64,000 bases of DNA from SMYC01 sp963578475 (GTDB lineage: Bacteria > Acidobacteriota > Vicinamibacteria > Marinacidobacterales > SMYC01), in contig CAUZCL010000002.1 of NCBI GenBank assembly GCA_963578475.1, positions 1-64,000 of the forward strand, in the 5' to 3' direction. This document shows, one piece after another, positions 49,345 through 57,365 of the stretch. The position numbers were made by a program, and so were the translations under genes. The notes beneath the pieces are model-generated. The model was not told where the DNA came from, ran no database searches, and saw only the letters and a list, made by a program, of their open reading frames with translations. Within the stretch, counting starts at the first letter, position 1. Each line of letters opens with the position of its first letter.

Positions 49345-50646
49345 ATGAGGCGGGGAATGACGCGCCGGGGCCAGCCCTTCCGTCCCAAGCGGGACGCGCT
49401 GCGCGGGCCTCATCCATTCCGCCAAACCGCGAGCGGATTCGAGAGCCTCATTTCCCAGGAGCGCTCCGAGGATTTCTTCTTCGCGCAATGGCTAGACAAT
49501 CCTGACGACGCCGCGGAGTTTCTCGAGCATGGCGGCGAGCACCGAGATCCGCTCGCGAGCGATACGCGCTCCGGTTTCGGCGTATCCGCGGTCTTGCACG
49601 TTGTGCTGCTCGTGTTCATGCTGCTCGATCCCAATTTGAACGCGTTCCTCGACTTGCCGCTCGACCAGAATGATAGGGTCCTCGAGACGGAGAAAAAGGA
49701 GCCCCTCGTGCTCTTCCTGGAAGAGCCTCAGCCTGAACAGCAAGCACCTCCTGTCGCCGTCGTTCCGGTGCCCGTGGTTCCGGAAGCGCGGGCTGCGCCA
49801 GAGCCACCCCCGCAAGTGGCGGATAATCGCCTCGTGATCCCGAAAGCCATGATCGCGCCCGAAACGCGCCCCGAGATCATGAACGACTTGCCGTTCTCCG
49901 CGGGCAATACGGACGAGTTCTACACGAAAGAAGAGGTCAAGGATCCTGGGAAGGAAGGCACTCCCGAAGAAGAGGTGTCGAAAGACGTGGCGGGGCTTGC
50001 CGAATCCGGCGAGGATGAGCTAGACAGTGAGGGACTCCTCGAGGAAGAGCTAGGGGCCGAGGTGGCGGATGGCGCTGTCGATCCGGAAGCGCTCGGCGAT
50101 TTCCTTTTCCACACACCGGATCTCATCGAGGACGCTCGGAGGCAAGCGGAAGCAGAAGCCCGCAGGCAGCGGCAGAGGCGCGCGCCGCAGCCCGCGCGGA
50201 CCCGAAATCCAATTGGTGAAGCTGGCGAGAACGGAGACTTCACGGACATCCGACGCTTTCTCGCGGGGGCCCAGTATCACAATCCGGATGGCGGACTCGT
50301 CGTCAACAGCAACAACACGTTGTACTACAACGACAAAGGCGCGTCTTTCGTCCCATGGATGACGCGTATGTTGAGCGAAGTGGGCAGAATTTGGCGAACC
50401 GGTATGCCTTTGGCTGCGCACATCTACAACGGGCACGTGGCGGTTGGCTTCAAGGTCGCAAGGGACGGGACGGTCATGTCTTACCAGAAGCTCGTACCGT
50501 CAGGAGTCGTTGGTTTTGATAATATCGCTGTCGGTGCGATCCGAGCCGCCGATTTATTGCCGCTACCCGCTGACTACCCCGACGAGACTTTCGATATCGT
50601 AATCGTTTTCTGGTACAACGAGCGCCCTTACGACATCTTTGGCTAA
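49345..50646 (+). CDS. Large TonB-like C-terminal domain protein
   Basis: About 433 residues. A basic N-terminus of about 75 residues is followed by one membrane helix (VSAVLHVVLLVFMLL). Next come a Pro/Glu/Ala-rich periplasmic spacer with an acidic patch (SEGLLEEELGAEV) and a helical Arg/Ala/Gln stretch. A C-terminal TonB-like fold ends the protein (HIYNGHVAVGFKVARDGTVM, then DIVIVFWYNERPYDIF). Start ATG 49345 has GAGG about 8 bases upstream. The last codons overlap the TTG start of the SPOR-SpoIID gene, so the two are coupled. No exbB/exbD is near. Confidence 0.78.
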   Translation: MRRGMTRRGQPFRPKRDALRGPHPFRQTASGFESLISQERSEDFFFAQWLDNPDDAAEFLEHGGEHRDPLASDTRSGFGVSAVLHVVLLVFMLLDPNLNAFLDLPLDQNDRVLETEKKEPLVLFLEEPQPEQQAPPVAVVPVPVVPEARAAPEPPPQVADNRLVIPKAMIAPETRPEIMNDLPFSAGNTDEFYTKEEVKDPGKEGTPEEEVSKDVAGLAESGEDELDSEGLLEEELGAEVADGAVDPEALGDFLFHTPDLIEDARRQAEAEARRQRQRRAPQPARTRNPIGEAGENGDFTDIRRFLAGAQYHNPDGGLVVNSNNTLYYNDKGASFVPWMTRMLSEVGRIWRTGMPLAAHIYNGHVAVGFKVARDGTVMSYQKLVPSGVVGFDNIAVGAIRAADLLPLPADYPDETFDIVIVFWYNERPYDIFG

Positions 50647-52933
50647 GCGCATACCCTTTTTCCTGATCGCGCTGGCCTTGGCCTGTGGGGGAAAGGACGT
50701 CCGGCGCACTCCAGACGTATCGCGGCCTCTACCGGCCGGGCGTCCATCAGTGGCATCACCTCCGGCTTCATCGGCGGCGACCCCGGACTCTGTGCGGACG
50801 TTGCCGCCACCTCCAAGCGCGGCACCCCTCGAGCCGTCAGAGATGGACCGGCTCGCGCCCGCTCCGAGAATCCGCGTCGGTCTCTCGGTTCGCAAAGAGG
50901 CCTTGAGGCTCACATCTGCTCGTCCTTTCCGTGTCGGTGGCTCCGGACGGCTGATGGAGACGCAAGACGTTCTCATCGAGCCCGCGCGCTCGAGCGCTCT
51001 CGAAGGCGCGGTGTTTCGGCTGCAGCTCGGCTCGTTCCCGACCCAGGCGCTTGCGTCGTCGCTACAGGCGAGCATACGCGAAGAGCTAGATGACGAGATC
51101 GTCTTGAGGCGCGACCCGGGAAGCGGGCGTTTCGCCGTCCGCGCCGGCGAGTTCACCACTGAGAGTGGAGCGCGTGCCCGCGCCGCTGAGCTTATGGCGC
51201 TCGGCTTCGAAGGGGTCGCTGTCACGCGTGAGCCGTCCCGGGTCGCACGTCCTCGAGCGCTCGTGCTGTGGCCTTCAGGACAGCCCGCGATCGAGACGAG
51301 CGCGCTCACGCTTTACGGCGTGCCGGCCTCCGCGAGCGCTTTCATCGAAGTCGACGGCCGTCCGTATCGCGGCTATTTGGAAATTTTTGTGAATGCCTCG
51401 AATCTCTTCACGGTCGTGAACGTCGTGAACCTGGAGGACTATCTCAAAGGGGTCGTGCCTGCGGAGCTCTCACCCGCGGTGTTTCCGGAAAAAGAAGCCA
51501 TCAAGGCTCAAGCCCTTGCCGCTCGTACCTACGTTCAAAAGCGGCGGCGGCAATTCGAGGCCGAAGGCTACGACATTTGCGCGACGCCCGCCTGTCAGGT
51601 CTATCGCGGCGTTTCCGCAGAACAACCGATGGCGAACGAGGCTGTTCGCGAGACCGCGGGAGAGGTCCTGACGTATAACGGCGCTCTCGTCGATGCGCTC
51701 TACACGTCGACTTGTGGCGGCCGGACCGAGAACGCGGAGAACGTGTTCGCTAACCCTGAGCCCTATCTCGTGAGTCGTGCCTGCTTTCTCGAATCGCGTC
51801 TAGCTGTCATGACCGCGTCCAATCGACGACCGCTATCTCTCGAAGCCGCCACGCTCGAGCGTCTAGGTATCGCCCCAGCCGAGAGCGAGGGGCTCTTGAC
51901 GGTGGCAAGGGTGCGCCCATGGGTGGAGCGGGCGATCGCGCATATCGGGCAGACGCCGTGCTTCAGAGCCCGCGAATCAGGTCCGGTCGACCTGATCGCC
52001 CTTTCGGGTCTTCTTGCTGAGGGGTTATGTTGGGAGCGGCGTCTACCGTTCTTGGTCTCGGAGCTAGACGCGGCGCGACTCGTTACTGATGCCGGCCTCT
52101 CGAATACCGAACGTCGCCATTTAGCTTACGCTATACAGCGCGATCTGGTCCGTCCAGCTGCAGAGGGCATTGCGCGCGGGAACCCGCTCTCGCATGCCGA
52201 GATCTCAGGAACGCTTTATCGGCTCGTCAGTCAGATCGGAGAGATGCCCCTCCGCCGCGGCACGATCAAGAGTTTTGACGGCGCCCGCATTCATCTCACG
52301 GATAACGAGCTTGGCGATGAGGACAACGTTGTCGCGACCGGCCTCGCCCCTACGCGCTATTTGTACCGTCGCTCGGGCGAAACGGTCTACTACATGGAGC
52401 GTGTCTCGCTGCTCCCCGGCGACCAAGTCTTGTTTCACGTGGGCAATGGTGGTCTCGACGTGCTCGTGGTGCAGTCGGACGGGGCAAGCTTCGACCGGAG
52501 CTCGCGCTTCTCTCACTGGGTGGTTCGCAGAACGAATGAGGATCTATCGCGCTTCGTGAACTTGCGCCACCGAGTCGGAACGATTCGGGAACTGCTCCCG
52601 AAGCGCTACGGACGTTCGGGCCGTATCATCGAGCTCGAGATTATCGGCACAGCTGGCTCGGTGGTCGTCAAAGGGCTTGCGGTTCGGCGAAGCCTGGGCA
52701 TTCGCGAGAACTTGTTTTTTCTCGACACGCAACGTTCGAAAGCAAGTGGCGCCGAGAGCTGGGTCTTCACGGGTCGCGGGTGGGGGCATGGCGTCGGGAT
52801 GTGCCAGGTGGGGGCCTACGGCATGGCGTCGGCCGGCTACAGCTATCGGGAGATCCTGAGCCACTACTATCCTGGCACACGCATCGCCCGAGGGGATACC
52901 GCGGATGTTGACAAGGGTCCGCGTGACCCTTAG
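50639..52933 (+). CDS. SPOR-domain and SpoIID-domain protein (putative peptidoglycan lytic enzyme)
   Basis: A 764-residue protein starting at TTG 50639 with a lipoprotein-like signal (AKRIPFFLIALALAC). A SPOR domain (about 125-190, FRLQLGSFPTQALASSLQ and AVRAGEFTTESGARARAAEL) should bind glycan strands lacking stem peptides. The SpoIID part begins near 245: VVNLEDYLKGVVPAELSP with the catalytic Glu, AIKAQALAARTYVQKRR and TSTCGGRTENAENVF. Its C-terminal piece GRGWGHGVGMCQVGAYGMAS lies near 710. About 300 unrelated residues separate the two SpoIID parts. It probably trims denuded glycan at division sites in a non-sporulating cell. Confidence 0.85.
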   Translation: MAKRIPFFLIALALACGGKDVRRTPDVSRPLPAGRPSVASPPASSAATPDSVRTLPPPPSAAPLEPSEMDRLAPAPRIRVGLSVRKEALRLTSARPFRVGGSGRLMETQDVLIEPARSSALEGAVFRLQLGSFPTQALASSLQASIREELDDEIVLRRDPGSGRFAVRAGEFTTESGARARAAELMALGFEGVAVTREPSRVARPRALVLWPSGQPAIETSALTLYGVPASASAFIEVDGRPYRGYLEIFVNASNLFTVVNVVNLEDYLKGVVPAELSPAVFPEKEAIKAQALAARTYVQKRRRQFEAEGYDICATPACQVYRGVSAEQPMANEAVRETAGEVLTYNGALVDALYTSTCGGRTENAENVFANPEPYLVSRACFLESRLAVMTASNRRPLSLEAATLERLGIAPAESEGLLTVARVRPWVERAIAHIGQTPCFRARESGPVDLIALSGLLAEGLCWERRLPFLVSELDAARLVTDAGLSNTERRHLAYAIQRDLVRPAAEGIARGNPLSHAEISGTLYRLVSQIGEMPLRRGTIKSFDGARIHLTDNELGDEDNVVATGLAPTRYLYRRSGETVYYMERVSLLPGDQVLFHVGNGGLDVLVVQSDGASFDRSSRFSHWVVRRTNEDLSRFVNLRHRVGTIRELLPKRYGRSGRIIELEIIGTAGSVVVKGLAVRRSLGIRENLFFLDTQRSKASGAESWVFTGRGWGHGVGMCQVGAYGMASAGYSYREILSHYYPGTRIARGDTADVDKGPRDP

Positions 52934-52964
52934 CATATGTTTTGTCTAGTCTTTTAGACTCCTT

Positions 52965-54101
52965 ATGAGTTCGTCTGACGTATTGAGTGCCGGCAATGTT
53001 GCGGAGTCTGGCATGTTGCGGGGCCGCCTTTCTGATGTCGGGCTCCCAACGGTGCTTTCGATCCTAAAGGACGCGAAGCGCACCGGCGTCGTCTCACTTG
53101 TGAACGCAGGCGTGCGAAAATCCATCTACTTCCTCGACGGCAAGCTCGTCTTTGCGGCTTCGAGTCTTACCCAGGGCCGGCTCGGTGAAGTTTTGCTGCG
53201 GGGCGGGAAGATTTCGGCGGACGAATATCTGCGCTTATCGCAGATGATCCGCGGCGGACAGCGTCTCGGAAAAGCTCTCGTCGAAAGCGGCGTTTTGTCG
53301 CCAAAAGATCTCTGGTGGGCGATCGAGCAGCAAGTGAAGGAAATCGTTTGGAGCATCTTTAATTGGAAAGATCGCTATTTGCATTTTGACGAAGACGACC
53401 AGCCGCGAAAAGAAAAAATCACTTTCGACCTCGACGTCGAAAAACTCGTGGTGGAGGGCATCCGCCGCGCTGACGGCAGCGGCGCCATTCGTGAGCATTT
53501 TGTGTCCATGGATTCGGTGGTCCATCGAGAGAACAAAGAGGCACCGCTCGAGCTCGAGCCGCACGAGCGTCACGTCATAGATCTCGTCGACGGCAAATGC
53601 TCCATCTCCGAGTTGTGTCAGGAAAGCGAGATTGGGGAGGCGGAGACCCGAAAGGTGCTCCATTCTTTTCTCGCCGTCGGAGTATTGAAATCGGGCACGC
53701 CGAAGACAGCGCCTTTGCAGCAAGGGCCCGATCGCGGAAGGGATTACAGCTCCGTCCTGGAGCTCTACAACGAAATGTTTCGCCGTCTTTTCCGCCACCT
53801 GTCGGAAGAAGTCGGTCCGATTGCGGAGATCATCCTCGAGAAGTACTTGAAAGAGCTCAAAGAGCGTCCTGGCTCACTTTTCGAGCGCGTTCGTTTGAGG
53901 CAAGACGGAGCCCTCGACCGCGCCCAGCTAGAGCGCAACCTCGAACGTGTTCCGGAGGGAGATCGTCACGACCGTTTGATCTCGGCGTTGAACGAGCTGT
54001 TGTACTCGGAGCTGCTTGCAGTTAAGCGAACGCTCGGCGCCTCCCACGAGAGCCAGCTGATCCAGGTGTTTCGCGAGATGCAGAACGAGGCTGCCGGATA
54101 G
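52965..54101 (+). CDS. DUF4388/PATAN-domain protein
   Basis: A 378-residue cytosolic protein. The N-terminal DUF4388 domain (about 15-165) reads GMLRGRLSDVGLPTVLSILK, GVVSLVNAGVRKSIYFLDGK and GGQRLGKALVESGVL. A winged-helix-like part follows (VIDLVDGKCSISELCQES, then AETRKVLHSFLAVGVL), then an all-helical C-terminal half. Such proteins act as adaptors in two-component and polarity systems. It lies between a cell-wall gene and miaA. It is the second DUF4388 protein of the window, with the regulator at 18789. Confidence 0.78.
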   Translation: MSSSDVLSAGNVAESGMLRGRLSDVGLPTVLSILKDAKRTGVVSLVNAGVRKSIYFLDGKLVFAASSLTQGRLGEVLLRGGKISADEYLRLSQMIRGGQRLGKALVESGVLSPKDLWWAIEQQVKEIVWSIFNWKDRYLHFDEDDQPRKEKITFDLDVEKLVVEGIRRADGSGAIREHFVSMDSVVHRENKEAPLELEPHERHVIDLVDGKCSISELCQESEIGEAETRKVLHSFLAVGVLKSGTPKTAPLQQGPDRGRDYSSVLELYNEMFRRLFRHLSEEVGPIAEIILEKYLKELKERPGSLFERVRLRQDGALDRAQLERNLERVPEGDRHDRLISALNELLYSELLAVKRTLGASHESQLIQVFREMQNEAAG

Positions 54102-54111
54102 TTCCTCTTTC

Positions 54112-54201
54112 ATGGAGTTCACGCGCGCGCAGCTAGTGGGAGCGGTGGTACTGGGCAGTTTCATCCTCGTCCTGCTCTTCGCACGCTGGCTCTTACAATG
54201 A
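54112..54201 (+). CDS. Very small membrane peptide, 29 residues, coupled to miaA
   Basis: ATG 54112 opens MEFTRAQLVGAVVLGSFIL, continuing to a basic/aromatic end (FARWLLQ), with one membrane helix. Its TGA shares bases with the miaA start (ATGA at 54198-54201), the same coupling seen between other genes here. The ribosome site is poor (no clear AGG within 12 bases). Real translation is plausible but unproven; single-helix peptides of this size are often regulators of membrane complexes. Confidence 0.5.
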   Translation: MEFTRAQLVGAVVLGSFILVLLFARWLLQ

Positions 54202-55172
54202 AGCGCTTGGTAGCCGTTGTCGGGCCGACCGGATCAGGCAAGAGTGAGCTCGGGATCCGTATCGCGCGTGAGCTCGAAGGTGAGATCGTCGGATGCGACG
54301 CGCTTCAGATCTACCAACAGCTGAATATCGGTACGGCAAAAGTTCCGCCGGGTGAGCGAGGCGGTATCGCTCATCACCTTGTCGACCAGGTACCGCCTGA
54401 CGAAGAGTTTTCGGCGGCGGACTACATCAAGCTAGCCGTGCCGGTGATCGAAGACATTGCAAGAAGAAAGAAACTCCCGGTCGTGGTTGGCGGAACGGGG
54501 CTATATCTGCGGGCGCTACGTCGTGGGTTGTTCGAAGGCCCCGGGCGCTCGCCGAAGATTCGCGAGCGTCTCTCGAGGATTGCCGAGCGCCGCGGCACGA
54601 AACCTTTGCATCGCATTCTTGCGCGCTGGGATCCTGCATCGGCAGAGCGGATCCATCCGAATGATGGCGTCCGGATCATCCGAGCGCTCGAGGTGCAGTT
54701 GGAAAGCGGCCAGCCGATGAGCGAGCTCATGGGCGCAGGTCGGAGCCCGCTAACGGAGTTCCAAGTTATACTAGTCGGTCTGAAGCTGAGCCGCGAGGAG
54801 CTCGAAAAGAGAATCGGAAGCAGAGTCGAAAAAATGTTCGCGACCGGTTTCGCGGATGAAGTGCGTGCGCTTTGTCGTGAGCATGGTGACGACCTTCCGG
54901 CGTTCAAAGCCATCGGCTATCGGGAGACGATCGACCATCTTGCGGGCGGGCTCGACGAGAATCGCTTGGTGAAGGCCATTACTCTTGCGACGACGCAATA
55001 TGCGAAACGCCAGATGACGTGGTTCCGTCGAGAAGAGGGCGTGGAATGGTTTGGCGGCAGCGGCGACGATGCTTCCGTCCAGGATGCGGTGCTGCAATAT
55101 CTTGGGCAGGAGCTCGGCCTCGGCCGGCGCGGCCAGAAAGTGGAGACAGTTCATGCAGAAACAGCCCCCTAA
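54198..55172 (+). CDS. miaA: tRNA dimethylallyltransferase
   Basis: A 324-residue enzyme that prenylates A37 of tRNAs reading UNN codons. The P-loop is VVGPTGSGKSELGIRIA, and GCDALQIYQQLNIGTAK is the substrate-binding block (here Ala-Leu for the usual Ser-Met/Gln). The catalytic region VVVGGTGLYLRALRRG and the C-terminal ATTQYAKRQMTWFRRE are intact. The prenyl donor DMAPP comes from the MEP pathway (ispH above). hfq begins inside its last 20 bases, the classic miaA-hfq order. Confidence 0.96.
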   Translation: MKRLVAVVGPTGSGKSELGIRIARELEGEIVGCDALQIYQQLNIGTAKVPPGERGGIAHHLVDQVPPDEEFSAADYIKLAVPVIEDIARRKKLPVVVGGTGLYLRALRRGLFEGPGRSPKIRERLSRIAERRGTKPLHRILARWDPASAERIHPNDGVRIIRALEVQLESGQPMSELMGAGRSPLTEFQVILVGLKLSREELEKRIGSRVEKMFATGFADEVRALCREHGDDLPAFKAIGYRETIDHLAGGLDENRLVKAITLATTQYAKRQMTWFRREEGVEWFGGSGDDASVQDAVLQYLGQELGLGRRGQKVETVHAETAP

Positions 55173-55416
55173 CGTACAAGACAGCTTCCTGAACCACGTA
55201 CGGAGAGAGAAGATCAACCTGACCATTTATCTCGTGAACGGGGCCAAGCTGACCGGCCGCATCAAAAACTTCGATCGCTTTGCCATCATCCTGGAAAGTG
55301 GCGGGGTCGACCAGTTACTTTTCAAGCATGCGATATCCACAATCAGTGGAAACCGACAATTCGGCAACTACATGAATCTCGATCGCGTCGGCGAGCAAAA
55401 CGAGCAAAACGAGTAG
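55153..55416 (+). CDS. hfq: RNA chaperone Hfq
   Basis: An 87-residue Sm-like protein. Sm1 is NLTIYLVNGAKLTGRIKNFD and Sm2 is LLFKHAISTISGN, with the FKHA variant of YKHA. The N-terminal VQDSFLNHVRREK matches, and the C-terminal tail is short and Glu/Asn-rich (GEQNEQNE). The hexamer pairs small RNAs with target mRNAs. ATG 55153 is set by alignment and lies inside the end of miaA. Its presence implies Hfq-based sRNA control in this organism. Confidence 0.96.
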   Translation: MQKQPPNVQDSFLNHVRREKINLTIYLVNGAKLTGRIKNFDRFAIILESGGVDQLLFKHAISTISGNRQFGNYMNLDRVGEQNEQNE

Positions 55417-55464
55417 CCTTTAGCGCCCTATTTGCAGTTTTTGTTTCCTTTTTGTTCACCTCTA

Positions 55465-55492
55465 TTGACCAGGTAAACTCGCGTGCTATAAT
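55465..55492 (+). promoter_or_regulatory. Strong sigma70 promoter for the yceD-rpmF-fab operon
   Basis: TTGACC (55465-55470) and a perfect TATAAT (55487-55492) are separated by 16 bases, with TGC just before the -10 (extended -10). The distance to the yceD start is 26 bases. This is the best promoter match that I see in the window. Confidence 0.75.
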
Positions 55493-55508
55493 TTACGGCT
55501 TAACGTAA
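55493..55508 (+). promoter_or_regulatory. Palindrome TTACG-N6-CGTAA at the start point of the yceD-fab promoter
   Basis: TTACGGCTTAACGTAA directly follows the -10 box and is a near-complete inverted repeat. Position at +1 suits a repressor operator, for example for fatty-acid synthesis control, but no regulator is identified. Confidence 0.35.
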
Positions 55509-55518
55509 AGGGCTCAAT

Positions 55519-56070
55519 GTGTTAGTCGATTTGCACCAGGTGCCAGCGGAAGGTCAGGCCGTTGATAAGGCGGTTCACCTCCCGGAGGATAACGCCGAGA
55601 GGCAGGAGTTTTGGCTAGGGGGGGCCGTTCGTGTGATCGGTCATATCTCGAGGACGGATCTTGCCGAGGATCGTGACGCTCGAGCGTTTCGGCTGTTGGG
55701 GCGCGTGGTAGCGGATCATCTCGAGCTTGCTTGTGATCGGTGCCTCGCTCGGTTCGAAACAACGGTTCGCGAGGATTTGGACCTTCTATTCTTGCCTCAA
55801 TCCAACAACGTCGCTCGGGCAGGAGAGGACGACCGAGGTTTGGATCAAAACGAGCTTTTGGTGAGCTTCTATCGAGATGACCGGATCGATCTGTCGCACA
55901 TAGCTTGGGAGCAGATCGTTCTCGCCATTCCGATGAAGCCACTCTGCACACCTGATTGCAAAGGCTTGTGTCCCGACTGCGGGCTCAATCGTAACGTCGC
56001 GAGCTGCAGTTGTGTTCGAGACGACGTGGACCCGAGATGGAAGGTATTGAACGACCTGCTCGACCTGTGA
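55519..56070 (+). CDS. yceD: YceD/DUF177 family protein (23S rRNA accumulation)
   Basis: A 183-residue protein from GTG 55519. The central LELACDRCLARFETTVREDL and the C-terminal PLCTPDCKGLCPDCGLNRN with two CxxC-like pairs are the family hallmarks. YceD/DUF177 supports 23S rRNA accumulation in E. coli and chloroplasts and is nearly always upstream of rpmF, as here (48 bases). The four Cys probably bind zinc. Confidence 0.93.
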   Translation: MLVDLHQVPAEGQAVDKAVHLPEDNAERQEFWLGGAVRVIGHISRTDLAEDRDARAFRLLGRVVADHLELACDRCLARFETTVREDLDLLFLPQSNNVARAGEDDRGLDQNELLVSFYRDDRIDLSHIAWEQIVLAIPMKPLCTPDCKGLCPDCGLNRNVASCSCVRDDVDPRWKVLNDLLDL

Positions 56071-56118
56071 GCTCGGCCCAACAAGGACGCCAAGCCCGAC
56101 AAAGGAGATTGTTCTGAT

Positions 56119-56301
56119 ATGGCAAATCCCAAGAGAAGACATTCGAAGAGCCGGCGAGGCAAACGCCGGGCACATGACGCGCTCGTAAACAAGCCGCTCT
56201 CCGAGTGCCCTCATTGCCACCAAGCTAAACATCCGCACCGAGTGTGTCCAAGCTGTGGGTACTACAAAGGTGCCCAAGTGATGGAAGTCAAAGAGCTCTA
56301 G
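56119..56301 (+). CDS. rpmF: 50S ribosomal protein L32
   Basis: 60 residues: MANPKRRHSKSRRGKRRAHD is the standard basic start. Two CxxC pairs (CPHCHQAKHPHRVCPSCGYY) form a zinc ribbon, so this is the zinc-containing (C+) form. AAAGGAG lies about 11 bases before the ATG. It is the second gene of the operon. Confidence 0.97.
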   Translation: MANPKRRHSKSRRGKRRAHDALVNKPLSECPHCHQAKHPHRVCPSCGYYKGAQVMEVKEL

Positions 56302-56315
56302 TGCTCGAGCCGCTA

Positions 56316-56335
56316 GGCTTGTCCGCCTGAGGCGG
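56316..56335. repeat. Small hairpin repeat TCCGCC-TGA-GGCGGG
   Basis: GGCTTGTCCGCCTGAGGCGG sits between rpmF and fabD and resembles the hairpin at 20531-20561. It occupies the place where plsX and fabH normally lie. Confidence 0.5.
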
Positions 56336-56420
56336 GCTCGGGCCATAGGGCCGGCACATCCTGCCCGTTTCTCTCGGTCGAATCGAGGTGGCCCGCGGGA
56401 AACAAAGAAGGCATGCTTCG

Positions 56421-57365
56421 ATGAGTGGAGAAGGTAAAGTTGCGCTTCTCTTTCCCGGACAAGGCTCGCAAGAGACCGGGATGGGGAAAGACGCATTCGA
56501 GAGCTTTGACGGCGCGCGTCGAGTTTTCGAGATCGCCGATAAAGCGCTCGGGTTCTCTATCAAGGAGCTTTGTTTCGAAGGTCCGGACGAGGCGCTCAAA
56601 CTCACTGAAAATACGCAGCCCGCGATCTTGACGACGAGTATCGCCCTCTGGGAAGTTTTGCGCGGCGCTGGTATCAAGCCGGATTATGTGGCCGGGCACA
56701 GTCTCGGCGAATATTCGGCTCTTGTGGCTGCGGGCGGTTTGACCCTGCCGGACGCGGTCAGGCTCGTGAGAAAACGTGGGCGCTACATGCAGGATGCCGT
56801 GCCCGTCGGGGTTGGAGCGATGGCGGCCATTCTTGGGCTCTCTGTCGATGACGTCGAAGCGCTTTGTGGAGACGTGGCGGAGGGGCAAGTGGTCGAGCCC
56901 GCCAATTTGAACGGCGGGCGGCAAGTCGTGATCGCGGGGCACCGAGAGGCCGTCGATCGTGCTTGCGCGCTTGCCAAAGAGCGCGGTGCGCGCAGGGCTT
57001 TGCCGCTCGCGGTGAGCGCGCCGTTTCATTGCACGCTCATGAAGCCCGCCGCGGTGCAGCTCGCCAAGGATTTAGAGAGCACAGCTTTTTCAGATCTCGA
57101 GGTGCCTCTCTTTACGAACGTCGATGCAGAGCCCATCACCTCCGGGGCTGCGGCGCGTGATGCGCTCGAGCGGCAAGTGGTCTCACCCGTTCGCTTCGAA
57201 GCAATCATCGAAGCCATGGCTTCCGCGGGCGTCGATCGATTCGTGGAAGTCGGGTCCAGAAAAGTTCTTTCCGGGCTCGTGAGAAAGATTGTCAAGAATG
57301 TAGAGACTCTCACGGTGAGCTCGTCCGCGGGCGTGAAACGATTCACGGAGGCGAGCATTGTCTGA
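56421..57365 (+). CDS. fabD: Malonyl-CoA:ACP transacylase FabD
   Basis: A 314-residue transacylase that charges ACP with malonate. The N-terminal VALLFPGQGSQETGMGKD, the nucleophile elbow VAGHSLGEYSALVAAG (Ser) and the catalytic His in VSAPFHCTLM are complete. Start ATG 56421 follows family length; the open frame extends upstream to 56388 without support. Its stop overlaps the fabG start. Confidence 0.96.
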   Translation: MSGEGKVALLFPGQGSQETGMGKDAFESFDGARRVFEIADKALGFSIKELCFEGPDEALKLTENTQPAILTTSIALWEVLRGAGIKPDYVAGHSLGEYSALVAAGGLTLPDAVRLVRKRGRYMQDAVPVGVGAMAAILGLSVDDVEALCGDVAEGQVVEPANLNGGRQVVIAGHREAVDRACALAKERGARRALPLAVSAPFHCTLMKPAAVQLAKDLESTAFSDLEVPLFTNVDAEPITSGAAARDALERQVVSPVRFEAIIEAMASAGVDRFVEVGSRKVLSGLVRKIVKNVETLTVSSSAGVKRFTEASIV

